Source of the DNA: Cunninghamia lanceolata | Lineage: Eukaryota; Streptophyta; Pinopsida; Cupressales; Cupressaceae | DNA length: 64,000 bases | Direction of reading: 5' to 3' | NCBI GenBank assembly: GCA_027924645.1 | Contig: BSBN01000809.1 | Location: 49,196,001-49,260,000, forward strand | Part shown: piece by piece, positions 23,031 through 34,632 of the stretch | Layout: every line of letters begins with the position of its first letter | Numbering within the stretch: position 1 is the first letter of the stretch | Program-made: the position numbers and the translations under genes | Notes under the pieces: generated by a model | The model's database searches: none | The model's input: only the letters and a program-made list of their open reading frames with translations | What the model was told of the DNA's origin: nothing

Positions 23031-23608
23031 TTGAACATCTCTTAACTAGTGTCCTACTTTCATGTCCTTGAACAAGTTAATTAAGAAAGAAGTATTAATG
23101 GGAAAAATATATGTTATCAAAGAACCAACAATACTATTATAACATTCTACAAGAAAGAAAATTACAAGTATAGGAGTCATAATTTTAAGTCAAAATATAT
23201 AGTCAAAATTACAGTTACATGAGTCCTAATTTAAGGTTTTAGACTCCTAGATTATAGTAAATTGCAAAATATAAAATTTCTTTGATTTAAAGTGATGTTA
23301 TCACACATAGAATGTACAAGTAATGACAATTATGTCATCTAGTTGTAGGAGACTTAAAACAAAGATGATAAAAAGTATAATGAACAAGTAAGTATGCGTA
23401 CAATTAGTGGAAGTAAATAAATTAACTATAAATACATGAGTCGTAACTATAAGTCAGATGAGAAATTTATAATACATTAAGTTACAAAACTATAATAGAA
23501 ATTCCTTACATTCAAGTGATGTGTAGCATAGGGAAATCTAATATGAATGTCACACATTGAATGCACCAGTAGATGTACACAATCTAATTTGATCTATGAA
23601 ATTGAATG
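23031..23608. other. Unassigned AT-rich DNA with a degenerate duplication
   Basis: No gene is seen. 23205-23340 and 23435-23575 look like diverged direct repeats (TACATGAGTC...AGTGATGT...AATG(T/C)A). This could be the eroded 3' part of K or an unrelated repeat. Confidence 0.4.
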
Positions 23609-24020
23609 TGTTATGTAGGAAAAAGAGGGGTGTTGAATGCAAGCATGTGAGTACACTAGATCAAACCCTCCTTTCACTATAACATTCAAGGACAAAACTG
23701 AGCTAAGTCACCTCAAGATGCAAGAGGAATCAACTACAGATTTTGTTCTCTTGTTTTCCAAGGAAAGATGTGATTCAACCAATCCCTTTATCAAACCCTA
23801 GGCCAATCAATGCACTAAACCCTAGAATTGCGATAATCAGCTTATAACAGACAAACAACAATGGAAACCTAGGATCTAAAAGTACTAGGATGATCAGTGA
23901 GATGTGGAAAATTGTCCCTTATAAGATGAAATGTCAGAGGACTCTAGGGCTAGTGCCTGAGTCCAGAAAGTCTTGATCTCTGAAAGCTCTGAACTGGAAA
24001 AATGTTGTAAATGATGCTCT
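23609..24020. repeat. Solo LTR F2, left part
   Basis: It starts TGTTATGTAGG and is related to F1. It is cut by element E1 at the GCTCT site and continues at 42840-43748, ending TAACA. Flanks GAATG (23604-23608) and AAATG (43749-43753) are a target duplication with one change. Confidence 0.75.
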
Positions 24021-24622
24021 TGTTGTTATATGGAGCCTAATTAGACTCGGATGTTAAATTTTCCCCACTTTTATTGGCATGGTTTCCCCCCAAATTATTT
24101 AATGGGGGAGTGCAGGGGTGGCAGAGCCCCTCTTGCGGGGCCTGAGGGGCTATCCCCCCACAGGGGCCTGGGGGTGGAGCCCACGGTGGGGGTCTAGGGG
24201 AAACACCCCCAACAGGGGCTGTTGGGGGCAGCGCCCCCAGCCGGGGGCTCGGGGGCAATGCCCTGACGAAAAAATTGCCTATTATTTTATAAAGGTGTCG
24301 GGAGTTATTTTTTCTATTAGCCAACATAAAAAACCCTATTTTGTAACTGACATAAGTCTTGATAAAAATGGCTAAGGGTTAGGGTTTCTGTTGATATTGT
24401 ATTGTAGCATTTGCAACGGTATTGAGTTGTAAGGATTGTTGGTTGTAATCAATTTTATTTGCTAGATAATAATATTGGACTCTCTGTTGGTGGATGTAGC
24501 CCGAGTTTGGGTGAGCCACATTAAAAACTGTCTCTCGCTGTTATTATTTCTGTGTATTTTTCATTCCTCTATTTAATCTTTATTTGCATTTAATTGATAT
24601 CTTCTGCATGCAATTCCTAACA
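24021..24622 (+). repeat. 5' LTR of E1
   Basis: The 602-bp LTR runs TGTTGTTA...CCTAACA, matching 42239-42834. A TATA-like TTTATAAAG lies at 24287-24294. Upstream of it sits a GC-rich minisatellite (24104-24267) and a CCCCC(N)GGGGG hairpin around 24086-24108. Confidence 0.85.
24104..24267. repeat. GC-rich minisatellite of about 27-bp units in the E1 LTR
   Basis: About six imperfect units each begin GGGG(C/T)CTG or similar and contain an inner GGGG...CCCC pair, so each unit can fold on itself. They lie just upstream of the TATA box. The 3' LTR copy (about 42324-42480) keeps the pattern but has diverged much more than the rest of the LTR. Confidence 0.7.
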
Positions 24623-24624
24623 AG

Positions 24625-24637
24625 TGGTATCAGAGCC
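24625..24637 (+). promoter_or_regulatory. Primer-binding site of E1 (initiator-Met tRNA)
   Basis: TGGTATCAGAGCC follows the LTR end TAACA after AG. It is a perfect match to the usual plant copia primer site and fixes E1 on the plus strand. Confidence 0.95.
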
Positions 24638-24708
24638 AGGTTGTGTTTGATTATCATCTGCAAGAAGGTCTCACAGTTGAGTGGGAGTCTAATGGTTAAG
24701 TGGGAGAA

Positions 24709-24846
24709 ATGGCAGATGAGGGTAAATTGAAGGTAGATAAATTCAATGGGCAGAACTATCAATTATGGAAGATGCAGATGGAGGATTATCTCTATAAGAA
24801 GGATTTGCCAAGAAACCAAAAGCAATGACTGATGAGGATTGGGAAC
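24709..24846 (+). pseudogene. gag: E1 Gag, N-terminal piece cut by E3
   Basis: The ATG at 24709 starts MADEGKLKVDKFNGQNYQLW, the standard start of copia Gag (a domain that precedes the UBN2 family block). The frame shifts near 24810 (K-D-L-P then an altered frame) and recovers as D-E-D-W-E. At 24847 insertion E3 begins right after GGAAC. Gag resumes at 30571. Confidence 0.85.
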
Positions 24847-25199
24847 TGTTACCTAAATTTCACTGCAGCTCATTCAGGTAGAGCTTTGATTCAAAACTTA
24901 AAAGGTACATAAATTATCTGATCCTTATTACATTACATTCAAGTGCATAAATTAAATAATTTAGAAGATTATGATTATCAAATTACTGTATTTATCCAAG
25001 TGCATGTAACATAAGAAAGATTTATACAAATCCTTTCTAAAAAATAAATAATCTTTATTGAATGTACATTATCTCACACAAGCCATTAGATTAACTTTCT
25101 TATTCATTGAAATTGAAGAAACAATTCATACATGAATAAGTAAATGAAAGTAAAAGTGCATGTAAGTATAGAGGCCAGTCATTGCCTGAGAATGACTAG

Positions 25200-28100
25200 T
25201 TCTAGTTCAGGTGTGTTGTCCTGTTGCCTCGAGTTGTCTTTGTGCCTCCTAGTTTCATGTCGTCTCTAGTCCCTACATCTGGCAAAAGAATGATGTTAGA
25301 GTAATACTCTAAGCAATGAATGGTCCCTAACCTGACATGAACAAGTACCTATGCATGCATAAACTACTCCTCAAATGCATTAAACAAGAAATGTATACTT
25401 TGGATGTCCGAGAAAACAAGCAAGTCATCGAACACATCCAAAGTATGCATTTATTTTTCTAACAAGTTTGCTTCATGTGCAGATACAGGTGAAATTATGT
25501 TTCTGAGTGATTCATTAGACTATATTATGAGTGGGGTAAAATGTGGCTCCCACAAGGGTTGAGCCCAACTCATAAGTGTTATAGAAGCGTTTCGTATGTT
25601 TTCATGTCATAAAAGAGTATAGACTATGTGGAGAAAGGAGCAATCACACAGGTAATAGTCTTCAAGGGATAGCAAATGACAAAGCACTATCATACAATCT
25701 CATACAGTGACAATATATGAAGGAGAAATAGAAAGATAAGTGCAAGACAATCATCCCTAAATGTTATAAAGGAAGAACATGTAGAGACTATCAAAAAGAT
25801 ACACCAAGATAGTGACAAGAGAAAACATTAGATTTGCTACAACTTTGAGAAGACCTACTATTGTTTTATAAATGTCAAGAAATGGAAAAGTGGACTCTCT
25901 AGTTCAAAGCTAGTATGGAGAGTTAAGCTGGATTGTAGGTTTTGTTACAAAAATCATGTAGCAATAGAGGGTCACCAAATAGGTAATAAAGTCTGAGAGC
26001 ATTGATATGGTATGACAAAGCTATGAAGAAGCTATCAGTAGGGAAGGAGCAACAGTAGACCAATAAAAGCAAAAGATATGAGATCTGCTAGGGCTTTTTA
26101 AAAGGTCTGCCATCCAAATGAAAGAAACAGTCACTGTGATCCAACTATTATGCCAGTTACAAGTGAGAATATAATGATAGAGTGTGTATGGACAACATTG
26201 AAGATTAATGACAGTGAGCATATACCAAAATCTACTATTGAAAGCAAAGGCATACAAAGACCTACTAAGGAAAATGCAAGATGTGTGAAGCCCTAGAACC
26301 CCTGCCAATCCATTAAGATCTAAAATGTATGTCAGAGTCGTTAGAGATCTTTAGAGTATATGGAAGTGTCATTAGCATGTAGACAACAAACAAGTCAAAG
26401 GAAGGTGTTTAGTCCAATTTGCATGATATAAGAAGACTGTCAAGAGCAGTCTATGAGATAGAAGAACAAATCATCAGATAGGTCAGTGAGAAGAGTTTTT
26501 AAGGTCATGGTGGAAGCAGTTAAATGACAAAATGAAATACAGTTAGGTGAATAACTGTCACAAAGAGGTCTATAACAAGAATGACAGGAGCATTCATGGG
26601 AAAGGTAGTGTTTTTTAGCAGCATAAGTCTTTAAAGGAGTACAGTGATAGCATGAATAACTGGTAGCCATACATTTGACTATGTTTTAGACTCTTACTAC
26701 TGTCATGATAGTCACAAGACTGTGTCTTGACATTTTTGAGCATTGTGTATAGAACAATCATTGAAATCACTATGATGATAGTAATAAGAGTCTAAAATGG
26801 AAAGTATATATGGTCAATAAAGGTAGTCAAGCTCATGTAGAGAGCAGAAGAGGACAATCTTTGAAAGTGACTATCATCATTAAGAGAGCAGCATATACAA
26901 CAGACTGAGCATGAGTTCTTGCATAAGGATTGTGTTATTATGGTTTATGACTGTGATGTCATGGGCTTTAAGACAAGATGTATTCTCTATTATCTTCATA
27001 AGTCAGTGACAACATAGGAGAATGTATAGTGATGAGCAAGGTCTTCATAGTGGTGACTCTGTTAGGGGTTTATAAGCCTGAACAATCAGTAATGTAGATA
27101 GAAGTCTATAAGCAATAGCATGGAGAGTCATTACTATCTTAAGGATAGTCCATATAAACCATGGAGTGTCTTGACAAACATCACCCTAGGATTTTTTTTG
27201 AGATGATCAGCACAATAACAAATGTGCAAAGACAATAGAAACAGTCCTAAAAGATGGTGTACAAGATGACTATCTAGAAAATGACTATAACATTCATAAG
27301 ACAATAGAACAAGTGGCACTGTTAGTAAATGGTAACAAGGAAAGCCTATAAAATCATGAAAGCAGCTATGTTAATAGTCTCACTCATAAACCATGGAGGT
27401 GCTACAAACACAGTTAACAAAGAGCAGTGAGATTTGTTTTGATCAAAACCCTTTTAACAAGAGATAAATCATTGTTTTGACAGAAATGGAAAATAATGAA
27501 GTCGGTTTTGTATACATAGAGAGCTTACCCAAGCTCGAATGTTGTTATCTCAAGAAAGGGAGAGTGCTGCCAGGGCAATTTACAGTGTCTATGGTCTTGT
27601 GAAACCACTCCAAGACATAGTTTAGGTTTTAAATGGTGAACGTTTCACTGTCACTATGCTATGCATAGTGTAGATACAGAGAAAGAGACACAACAGTTTT
27701 GAAGATCCTATCACAACTATTAAAATCATGATGAACAGTGAAAACCATCATAGGATTAGCCGACATTAGTAATGGTTTAAAAAGTGAAGCATGAGAAAGG
27801 GCTATTGAAGCTACAAATATGGAGAGTCAGTGGATACAAAGAGGTTTCATGAAGGCAATGACAACAATATAGAGCTAGAGGGCAGAGTGACCTTGGCATG
27901 AAGGTAAGAAAAGACAATGGTACTATCATTTTAAAAGCCACAAAGATAAGAAGATAAGGGCACATTGAGTTCTTTTTGGGAAGAGCCTGTTACAGTGAGT
28001 TGTCAAGATGTTTCACAAGATCAAAGTCACAAGGGACAACAATGGTAGCAGTCATAGTGAGCTAGGGTATAGGCCATCAAACAAATCAATGAAAATACCC

Positions 28101-28400
28101 AGCACAAAAATAGTGAATATCCTTTGTCACTTCATGTTTTCTAGGAGGCATATATATTTGCTGATTCATTTTAGTAGGAAATAGTAAACTGAGTAGGAAA
28201 TGGATAGAAATAACTGAGTTTTGTTATAGTCATCATAAACTTTGGAAGGATCCTCAATTAAAGGGAAAAGCACTCTGATAATATGAAAAATGAAAACACT
28301 ATTTTCCTGTCAAGATGCAAGGTAAAGAAGATGCAAAAGTTCTATATGAAAGCACAGTCATCTCTATGCAAAAAAGAGTCATTTTTAGATCTGACAAATA
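25200..28400. other. Interior of E3 without supported genes
   Basis: This is a purine-rich stretch on the plus strand with many short recurring words (CAGTGA, AAGACAATAG, AGTCTATAAG). No frame over about 95 codons looks coding on either strand. It may be an eroded low-complexity or tandem region. Confidence 0.4.
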
Positions 28401-28418
28401 TACAGAGTTTCAAAGGCT

Positions 28419-29162
28419 TTGGAGGATAGCCTTAAGACCAAGTTGGTTATAGATGCAGTGTATCTTTGTTGCCTCCATTTTGACAGCACCAACTATCTGA
28501 ATATGTTAGTGGGTACTAAGTTCTTTACTCAGTCAGAGTTTTCTCAGATGGGTTTCAATTATAAACCTCCAGGAGGATTCGGGTCATATGTCTTTATGGA
28601 AAATCCATACATCATAAAAGGAAAAAATAGAAATATGTACGAGTATATGTGCAGGTCCAACAAGCAAAAAATGGAGTTTTTCCTCAAGGTTTTCACAGTA
28701 TGAATTAAATAATGGTGCTACAAGAGGAAATATCAAGTTATTACCTTCACAAATGAGCCATTTGGTCAAGATTTTTGATAGATGGAGTTCAAATGATTGC
28801 AATTTCTTCGTAGAATCCATGGCTATGAGTGCCCAAACTCATATTTTCATAGAGAACATCAAGAAAGGAGGCAAATAAGGTTTAAGGCCATAGCCAAAAG
28901 CTCATACAGAACCATAAAATTCAAAGAAAATGCAAGCAATGGAAACAAAAGATACATTTTACCTTCTCAAAAAGACATGAAGGAATACACAGAAGCATGT
29001 ATATACAACATAGACAGTGAAGAAAGCTATCAAAAATCATGGGATTTGCATTTTTTGTTCCAGAAAAATGAAATAGTGAACTCACCTTCATATTTTAGAG
29101 CAGAAATGTCAAAAAATGCCAGTCGAAATGCCCAAGAAATCATTTATAGAAGCATACCATGA
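28419..29162 (+). pseudogene. E3 ORF of unknown function, broken
   Basis: Two open pieces (28419-28703 and 28797-29162) share one frame, giving roughly 245 codons with stops between them. Residues include QMGFNYKPPGGFGSYVFMEN, then a Lys/Arg-rich part. I do not recognise a family. It is the longest frame in E3 and lies about 1.4 kb before its right end. Confidence 0.35.
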
Positions 29163-30570
29163 AACCCTTGTCGGCGGGCTCAGCAGAGCCAAGGCAAGGA
29201 TGGAACAAAATGAAAGTTAGGGTTGTATTTTCCTTGTTTTTCAAAAATCTTGAATGATTTCTTTTGTCATTTTTGACTTAAGAAATAATAATCATTGCTA
29301 CCTTTTCATGCTTATGGTCAAACATTTGCATCTATGATGCCACAAGGAGGGGCCCGTGAGGGGAAATCTATCCCTTTTGATTTATTTTAATGTCCTTTCA
29401 AACAAAGTCAAATAAAACAATAATAATAACCTTGTCCTCATAATATTTCTTCTTCCTTAGACATGGTCGAAAGTCTATATTGTTTTTGCATTTATTTATC
29501 AAATGTAAAACATCTTGATTAATGTGTTGTTGTATAAAACACTTAATCAAGATGCTCATTTAAAATGCATAAATGGAGTGCTTTGTAGACCCTTATTTTT
29601 TGCAACTATATGGGATAGTTGAGGATGTTAAAAGACAAAAGGAGAGTATCTAGGAGGTTTTCATTGCTTTTGTGAGCTTTTTAGGGGTTGTTTAATGAGT
29701 CATCTTGTTGGACTAGGTCATGATGGACTTTTTCCTTCATTATGAACTCTTTTGGTGGAGATTGAGATGCTAGTTTCTAGGCTTTTCTGTTACATCCGAC
29801 CCCAGTTAGTTTCCAACTCCTATTTTGGTGGAACCACTTGGAGAGTGGTGGATATAGTCAATTTTGTGACTCTATTGTAAAGGGTTTTGATTATACTACT
29901 TGCGGAGACTTGTGTTTTTGTGATCCTTGCTCTAGATTTTGGCAAGATTTGTAACTCATTTTACCAGTTTACTTGATATGATATACAGTGAGAACCTTGG
30001 AGATCATTGATTGGAGATTGTGCCTATTTATCTTATGCATTTATGTGCTCATTATCTGATTTGATAGAGTTATCTATGAAGTAAGTTTATTTCCTTTTAA
30101 TTTTTGTCTTGGAAAAGAGCCATTTTTGCATAAAGTACTTATGCAGGTCACAATTTGTGTCTAAATATGCATTAATATTAAGTGTGAAATTACTTTTCCT
30201 CTTAAGAATTTTGCAACTACAGACCTGTTTGTGAAATATTTATGCAGAGGTCTAACTAATAAGTTGTGCAAGAGGTATTTCAATCACTTTAACAAGTGTT
30301 TGGGCTATTATTTTCATGTTCCTCATTTAAGATAGGTGTATCACCCTTAGAGTTAAATTTTAGTTGTAGAACAGATCTTTCTTACCCTTTTCTTTCCATA
30401 GCCATAGAATAGTAAAGTCTTAGGTGATATAAAGTCAGGAAGTCAGCCTTCTCCAGAGGTTGACCTCTGCTCATAGAGTAACCCACAACTTTAGAGGTCC
30501 TCCCATGTTTCATCAAATAGACTAATTTATGTAAATTAGTCTGGGTGCATATTTAGGTGATAATAGGAAC

Positions 30571-31420
30571 TTCTGGACAGAAAGGCACTGGGAACCATTC
30601 GGCTATGCCTGGCACCATCTGTGGCATTCAATATAACAGAAGTGAAGACAAAAAATGAATTGATGAAAGCTTTGGCTAAATTTTATGAAAAACCCTTAGC
30701 CTCAAATAAGGTATTTCTCATGAAGCGTTTGTTTAATTTGAAAATGATTGAAGGTGGATTTGTGATAGATCATTTAAATGAGCTTAATACGATTACCAGT
30801 CAGTTAACTTTTGTAAAAGTGAAATTTGATGAAGAGGTGAGGGCTCTCTTGGTTTTATGTTCTTTGCTAGAAAGCTAGAATAGCTTAGTAATGGTTGTAA
30901 GTAACTCTGTCTCTGGTTCAAATATTTTGAAATTTGATGATGTTGTTGGTGTTATCCTTAGTGAGGAAATGCGACAAAAAATCTCAACAGGGTCCACATC
31001 AGGTAGTGTTTTGAATGCAGAAAGTAGGTGCAGATCAAAGGAGAGAGGAAATGTTTTGGAGGTCATGGGAAGTCACAAGGAAAATCAAAGGACAAGAGCT
31101 CTCAATCTAGAGGATAGAAAGATTGCTGGTACTATGGGAAACCAGGTCATCTGAAAAAAGATTGCTGGTCTCGGAAGAATAAAGGAGACAAACAAGAAGG
31201 CAATAAGGAGGAAAATGTGGTAAGTAATAAATCTGAAGATGATGCTTTGATTCTTTCCCTAGATAATGTTGATGATTCATGGGTTTTAGATTCAGGGGCC
31301 TCATTTCATGCTATGCCCCATAGAAGTTATTTTCTTGATTATGTCCAAGGGGATTTTGGGTTGGTTTATTTGGGAGATAACGAAACTTGTTAGATTGTTG
31401 GAAAGTGAAGAATTAAGATT
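30571..31420 (+). pseudogene. gag: E1 Gag C-terminal part and protease
   Basis: The frame shows VAFNITEVKTKNELMKALAK and KVFLMKRLFNLKMIEGG of the copia UBN2 Gag domain, then LVLCSLLES. Stops and a frameshift follow. The zinc knuckle at 31124-31165 reads C-W-Y-Y-G-K-P-G-H-L-K-K-D-C: the second Cys is a Tyr, so the CCHC site is lost. The protease active-site block WVLDSGASFHAMPHRSYF is intact at about 31278-31330. Confidence 0.85.
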
Positions 31421-31423
31421 AAG

Positions 31424-32600
31424 TTGCAGAATGGTAATCATTGGCTACTACAAGAGGTAAGGCACATTCTAAGGCTAAGTAAGAATTTAATTTTAACAGG
31501 GTATCTAGGTGATGAAGGTTACACAATTACTTTTAATGATAAAAATTGGAAGGTTTCAAGAGGTTCATTAATAGTAACAAAAGGTGTGAAATTAGGCACC
31601 TTATATCTTTGTATAGGTCATATTGTTCCTTCTACTTTAGTTGTTACAGAGAAAAAACAAACAGGTTTAGGAATAGTTGTTGCGAGTTCACAAGAAGAGA
31701 CTAAAATAGTTGCTGCAAGTTCTGAGACAACATTGTGGCATAATAGACTTAAGCATATGAGTGAAAAAGGTATGAAGGTACTTCATTCTAAGAAAGTTTT
31801 ACTAGGTCTGAAATGTATTAATATGGATTTCTATGAAAGTTGTGTGTATGGAAAATAAAAGAGAGTTAGTTTTCTCAAGGATGGGAAGCAAAAGAAAGAT
31901 GAGAAAAGTTGGAGCTTGTGCATACAGATGTATGGGGACTAGCTTAGGTATCTTCTCTCATTGGCTCTCGGTACTATGTTACATTCATAAATGATGCAAC
32001 TAGGAAGGTTTGGATTTATATCCTTAGGAAGAAATCTGATGTTTTTGAAACATTTAAGAAATGGAGAAGCTTGGTTGAGAATGAGATGGGTAAAAGATTA
32101 AAATGTCTCAGAACTGGTAATGGTGGTGAGTATTGTAGCAAAGAATTTGAGGATTATTGTTCCTTTAATGGAATTCGTAGGCAGAAAATGGTTCCAAGGA
32201 CTCCACAAGGAAATGGAGTGGCTGAGCGCATGAATAGGACAATAATGGAGCATGCAAGGAGCATGAGATTGCATGTTGGGCTTCCTTTAAACATGTGGGC
32301 AGAGGCTGTCAATACCATTGTATATTTAATTAATAGAGGTCATTTAGTTCCTTTGGGTTATGGTATTCCAAAGGAAGCATGGACAGGTAAGAAGGTGAGC
32401 TATTCTTTTTCTCAAAACCTTCAGATGTGAAGCATTTGCACATGTAGATTCTAAAAATAGAACTAAGATGGATGCAAAATTGAAAAAGTGTATCTTCATT
32501 AGATATGGCATTGATGAATTTGGTTATAGGCTTTGGGATGTTGAAAATCTAAAAATTGTGAGAAGCAGGGATGTTGTATTCAATGAGAAGGTGTTGTACA
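31424..32600 (+). pseudogene. pol: E1 integrase region
   Basis: The pre-integrase zinc motif is partly kept: LWHNRLKHMSEKGMKVL (31735 on), then F-Y-E-S-C-V-Y-G-K, in which the first Cys of the CxxC pair is replaced by Tyr. In the catalytic core LVHTDVWG keeps the first Asp. L-R-T-G-N-G-G-E-Y has Gly (codon 32115-32117) instead of the second catalytic Asp, and GNGVAERMNRT keeps the Glu. Stops near 31857 and 32430 split the frame. Confidence 0.85.
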
Positions 32601-33728
32601 AAGATTAGTCGCAGCAGTATGAGAATAAAGAAAAGGATTATGTGGTGGTGGATGATGCTCTAGATAATGATGTTTAAGTGGTTCCTCATGCTCCACAACA
32701 GCAACAAGAAATATCACAAACTCTAGTGAATGTTAGATGGTCAACAAGGCTAAGTAAACATCCTGAAAGGTTTTCTTCCTCTTTGTATTCTATTTTGTTA
32801 ACAAATGTTGGTGAACTAAAAGGGTATGATGAAGCTATGTAGGTGGATACAAAGGTTCAGTGGGAGCTTGCAATGAAAGAAGAAATGGACTCCTTGCTGA
32901 AAAATCAGACTTGGGAATTACGTAAGTTGCCTGTAGGTAAAAAAGCTTTACCAAACAAATGGGTTTATAGGCTGAAAGAAGAAGATGGAGGTAAGAAAAG
33001 ATTTAAAGCTAGGTTAGTTGTAAAAGGATTTGCACAGAAAAAAGGTATTGATTTTGATGAGATTTTTTCTCCGGTTGTTAAGATGACTTCTATTCGTACT
33101 ATTTTAAGTATTGTGGCTGCTGAAGATTTGCATTTGGAATAGCTAGATGTGAAAACTATCTTTCTCCATGGTGATTTGGAGGAGGATATATATATGGAAC
33201 AACCACAGGGATTTAAGGTCAAAGGTAAGGAGAAATTGGTGTGCAGATTGAAGAAGAGTTTATATGGTTTGAAATAAGCACCTCAACAATGGTATTTGAA
33301 ATTTGATAGTTTTATGGTTGAGCAAGGCTACAGCCGGTGTAATTCTAACCATTTTGTTTATTTTAAGAGGTTGGATAATGACAACTACATTATTTTATGT
33401 TTATATGTTGATGGCATGCTTGTAGCAGGGTCTAACATTGATCACATAAGAGAGTTAAAACAGCAGTTAGCACAATCATTTGCTATGAAGGATTCGAGGG
33501 TAGCAAAACAAATCCTTGGTATGAAATTTTGTAGAGATAGGAAGAACAAAAAATTGACTCTATCTCAGGCTTATTATATTGAAAGGGTGTTGCAGAGATT
33601 CCATATGGAGAATGCAAAAGTTGTCAGCACACATTTGCCTAGTCATTTGAAATTGACTAAGGAGATGTGTCCTAAGACACAAGAGGAGGAAGAAAAATGT
33701 CCAAGGTACCATATGCTTCAGTTGTAGG
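32601..33728 (+). pseudogene. pol: E1 reverse transcriptase
   Basis: Copia RT blocks appear in order: [80 protein letters not shown] and LKKSLYGLK. The catalytic block reads L-Y-V-D-G-M-L, so the second Asp of YVDD is Gly (codon 33413-33415). TAG or TAA codons near 33140 and 33275 also interrupt it. The product could not have been active even without the stops. Confidence 0.9.
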
Positions 33729-34365
33729 AAGTTTAATGTACGCCATGGTATGCACGAGACCAGACATTGCACATGTTGTAAGAGTCGTAAGCAAGTATAT
33801 GAGTAATCCCAACTTGGAGCATTAGAATGAAGTAAAATGGATTCTCAGATATTTGAGAGGTACCTCGAATAAACATTTATGTTTTGGGGGCTCCAATATT
33901 GATTTAGTAGGCTATGTGGACTCAGATTTGGCAGGGGATATTGATACTAGGCAGAGTACTATAGGTTATGTCTTTACTATAGGTGGGACAACGGTGAGTT
34001 GGATCTCTAGGTTGCAAAAGGTGGTTACTTTATCCACCATAGAGGCAGAGTATGTAGCTGCAATAGAGGCAAGCAAGGAGATGATATGGCTGCAATCTTT
34101 CATGGAAGAATTGGGCAAACAACAGGATAACAGTTATTTGTTTACAGACAATCAGAGTGCCATACATCTTGCAAAGAATTATTCCTTACATTCAAAGACC
34201 AAACACATACAGCTAAGGTATCACTTCATTCAGTCGGTGTTGGATGATGGACAATTACGACTAAAAAAGATACATACAAATGAAAATCCAGCAAATATGT
34301 TTATGAAGTTAGTGACAAGGGATAAGTTGAGCTCCTCTTCAGCTTCAGTTGTTCTTCAAGACTAA
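33729..34365 (+). pseudogene. pol: E1 RNase H
   Basis: The frame contains VGYVDSDLAGDIDTRQSTIG, LSTIEAEYVAAIEASKEMIW and LFTDNQSAIHLAKN, so the acidic residues of copia RNase H are all present. It ends SVVLQD then TAA at 34365, the usual polyprotein end. From 34012 on the sequence is duplicated at 41752 onward, on the other side of E2. Confidence 0.9.
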
Positions 34366-34498
34366 AAATAATAAAATCAGAACAACAAGGTCCAGGGAGT
34401 TTATTTCCAATGGGAGCTACAGGGTCAGTAGTATTATGATCAGTCTCCAAGTGGGGGATGATATGTTGTGGAGTCTGATCAGTCTCCAAGTGGGATAT

Positions 34499-34632
34499 TA
34501 TTGTTATTGGAGCCTAATCAGACTCAGAGGTTAAATTTCCCCACTTTTATCGATGTAGTTTCCCCCCAAATTATTTAACGGGGGAGTCTAGGGCGGCAAA
34601 TCCCCTCCTGTGGGGCCTGGGGGGCCATCCCC
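34499..34632 (+). repeat. E1 3' LTR start, copy cut by E2
   Basis: After the polypurine-like AAGTGGGA the LTR starts TATTGTTATTGGAGCC (TGTTG decayed to TATTG), and it stops at CCATCCCC where E2 begins. The same sequence, uncut, is at 42239-42834. Confidence 0.85.

Larger units (their letters stand above)
24847..30565. mobile_element. Insertion E3 of 5.7 kb, class unclear
   Basis: GGAAC lies at 24842-24846 and again at 30566-30570, and removing the segment rejoins the Gag frame (D-W-E-L, then L-D-R-K). The left end is TGTTACCTAAAT and the right end ATTTAGGTGATAATA, so the ends are imperfect inverted repeats. The right end resembles the family G LTR terminus. I could not find a second LTR, primer site or transposase. 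Imperfect hairpins lie at about 25396-25460 and 29508-29555. It may be a degraded LTR element or a novel type. Confidence 0.6.

Noticed and set aside
24104..24267. GC-rich block as rRNA or a CpG-island gene promoter
   Set aside because: It is a tandem repeat inside a copia LTR, present in both LTRs of E1; no rRNA signature.
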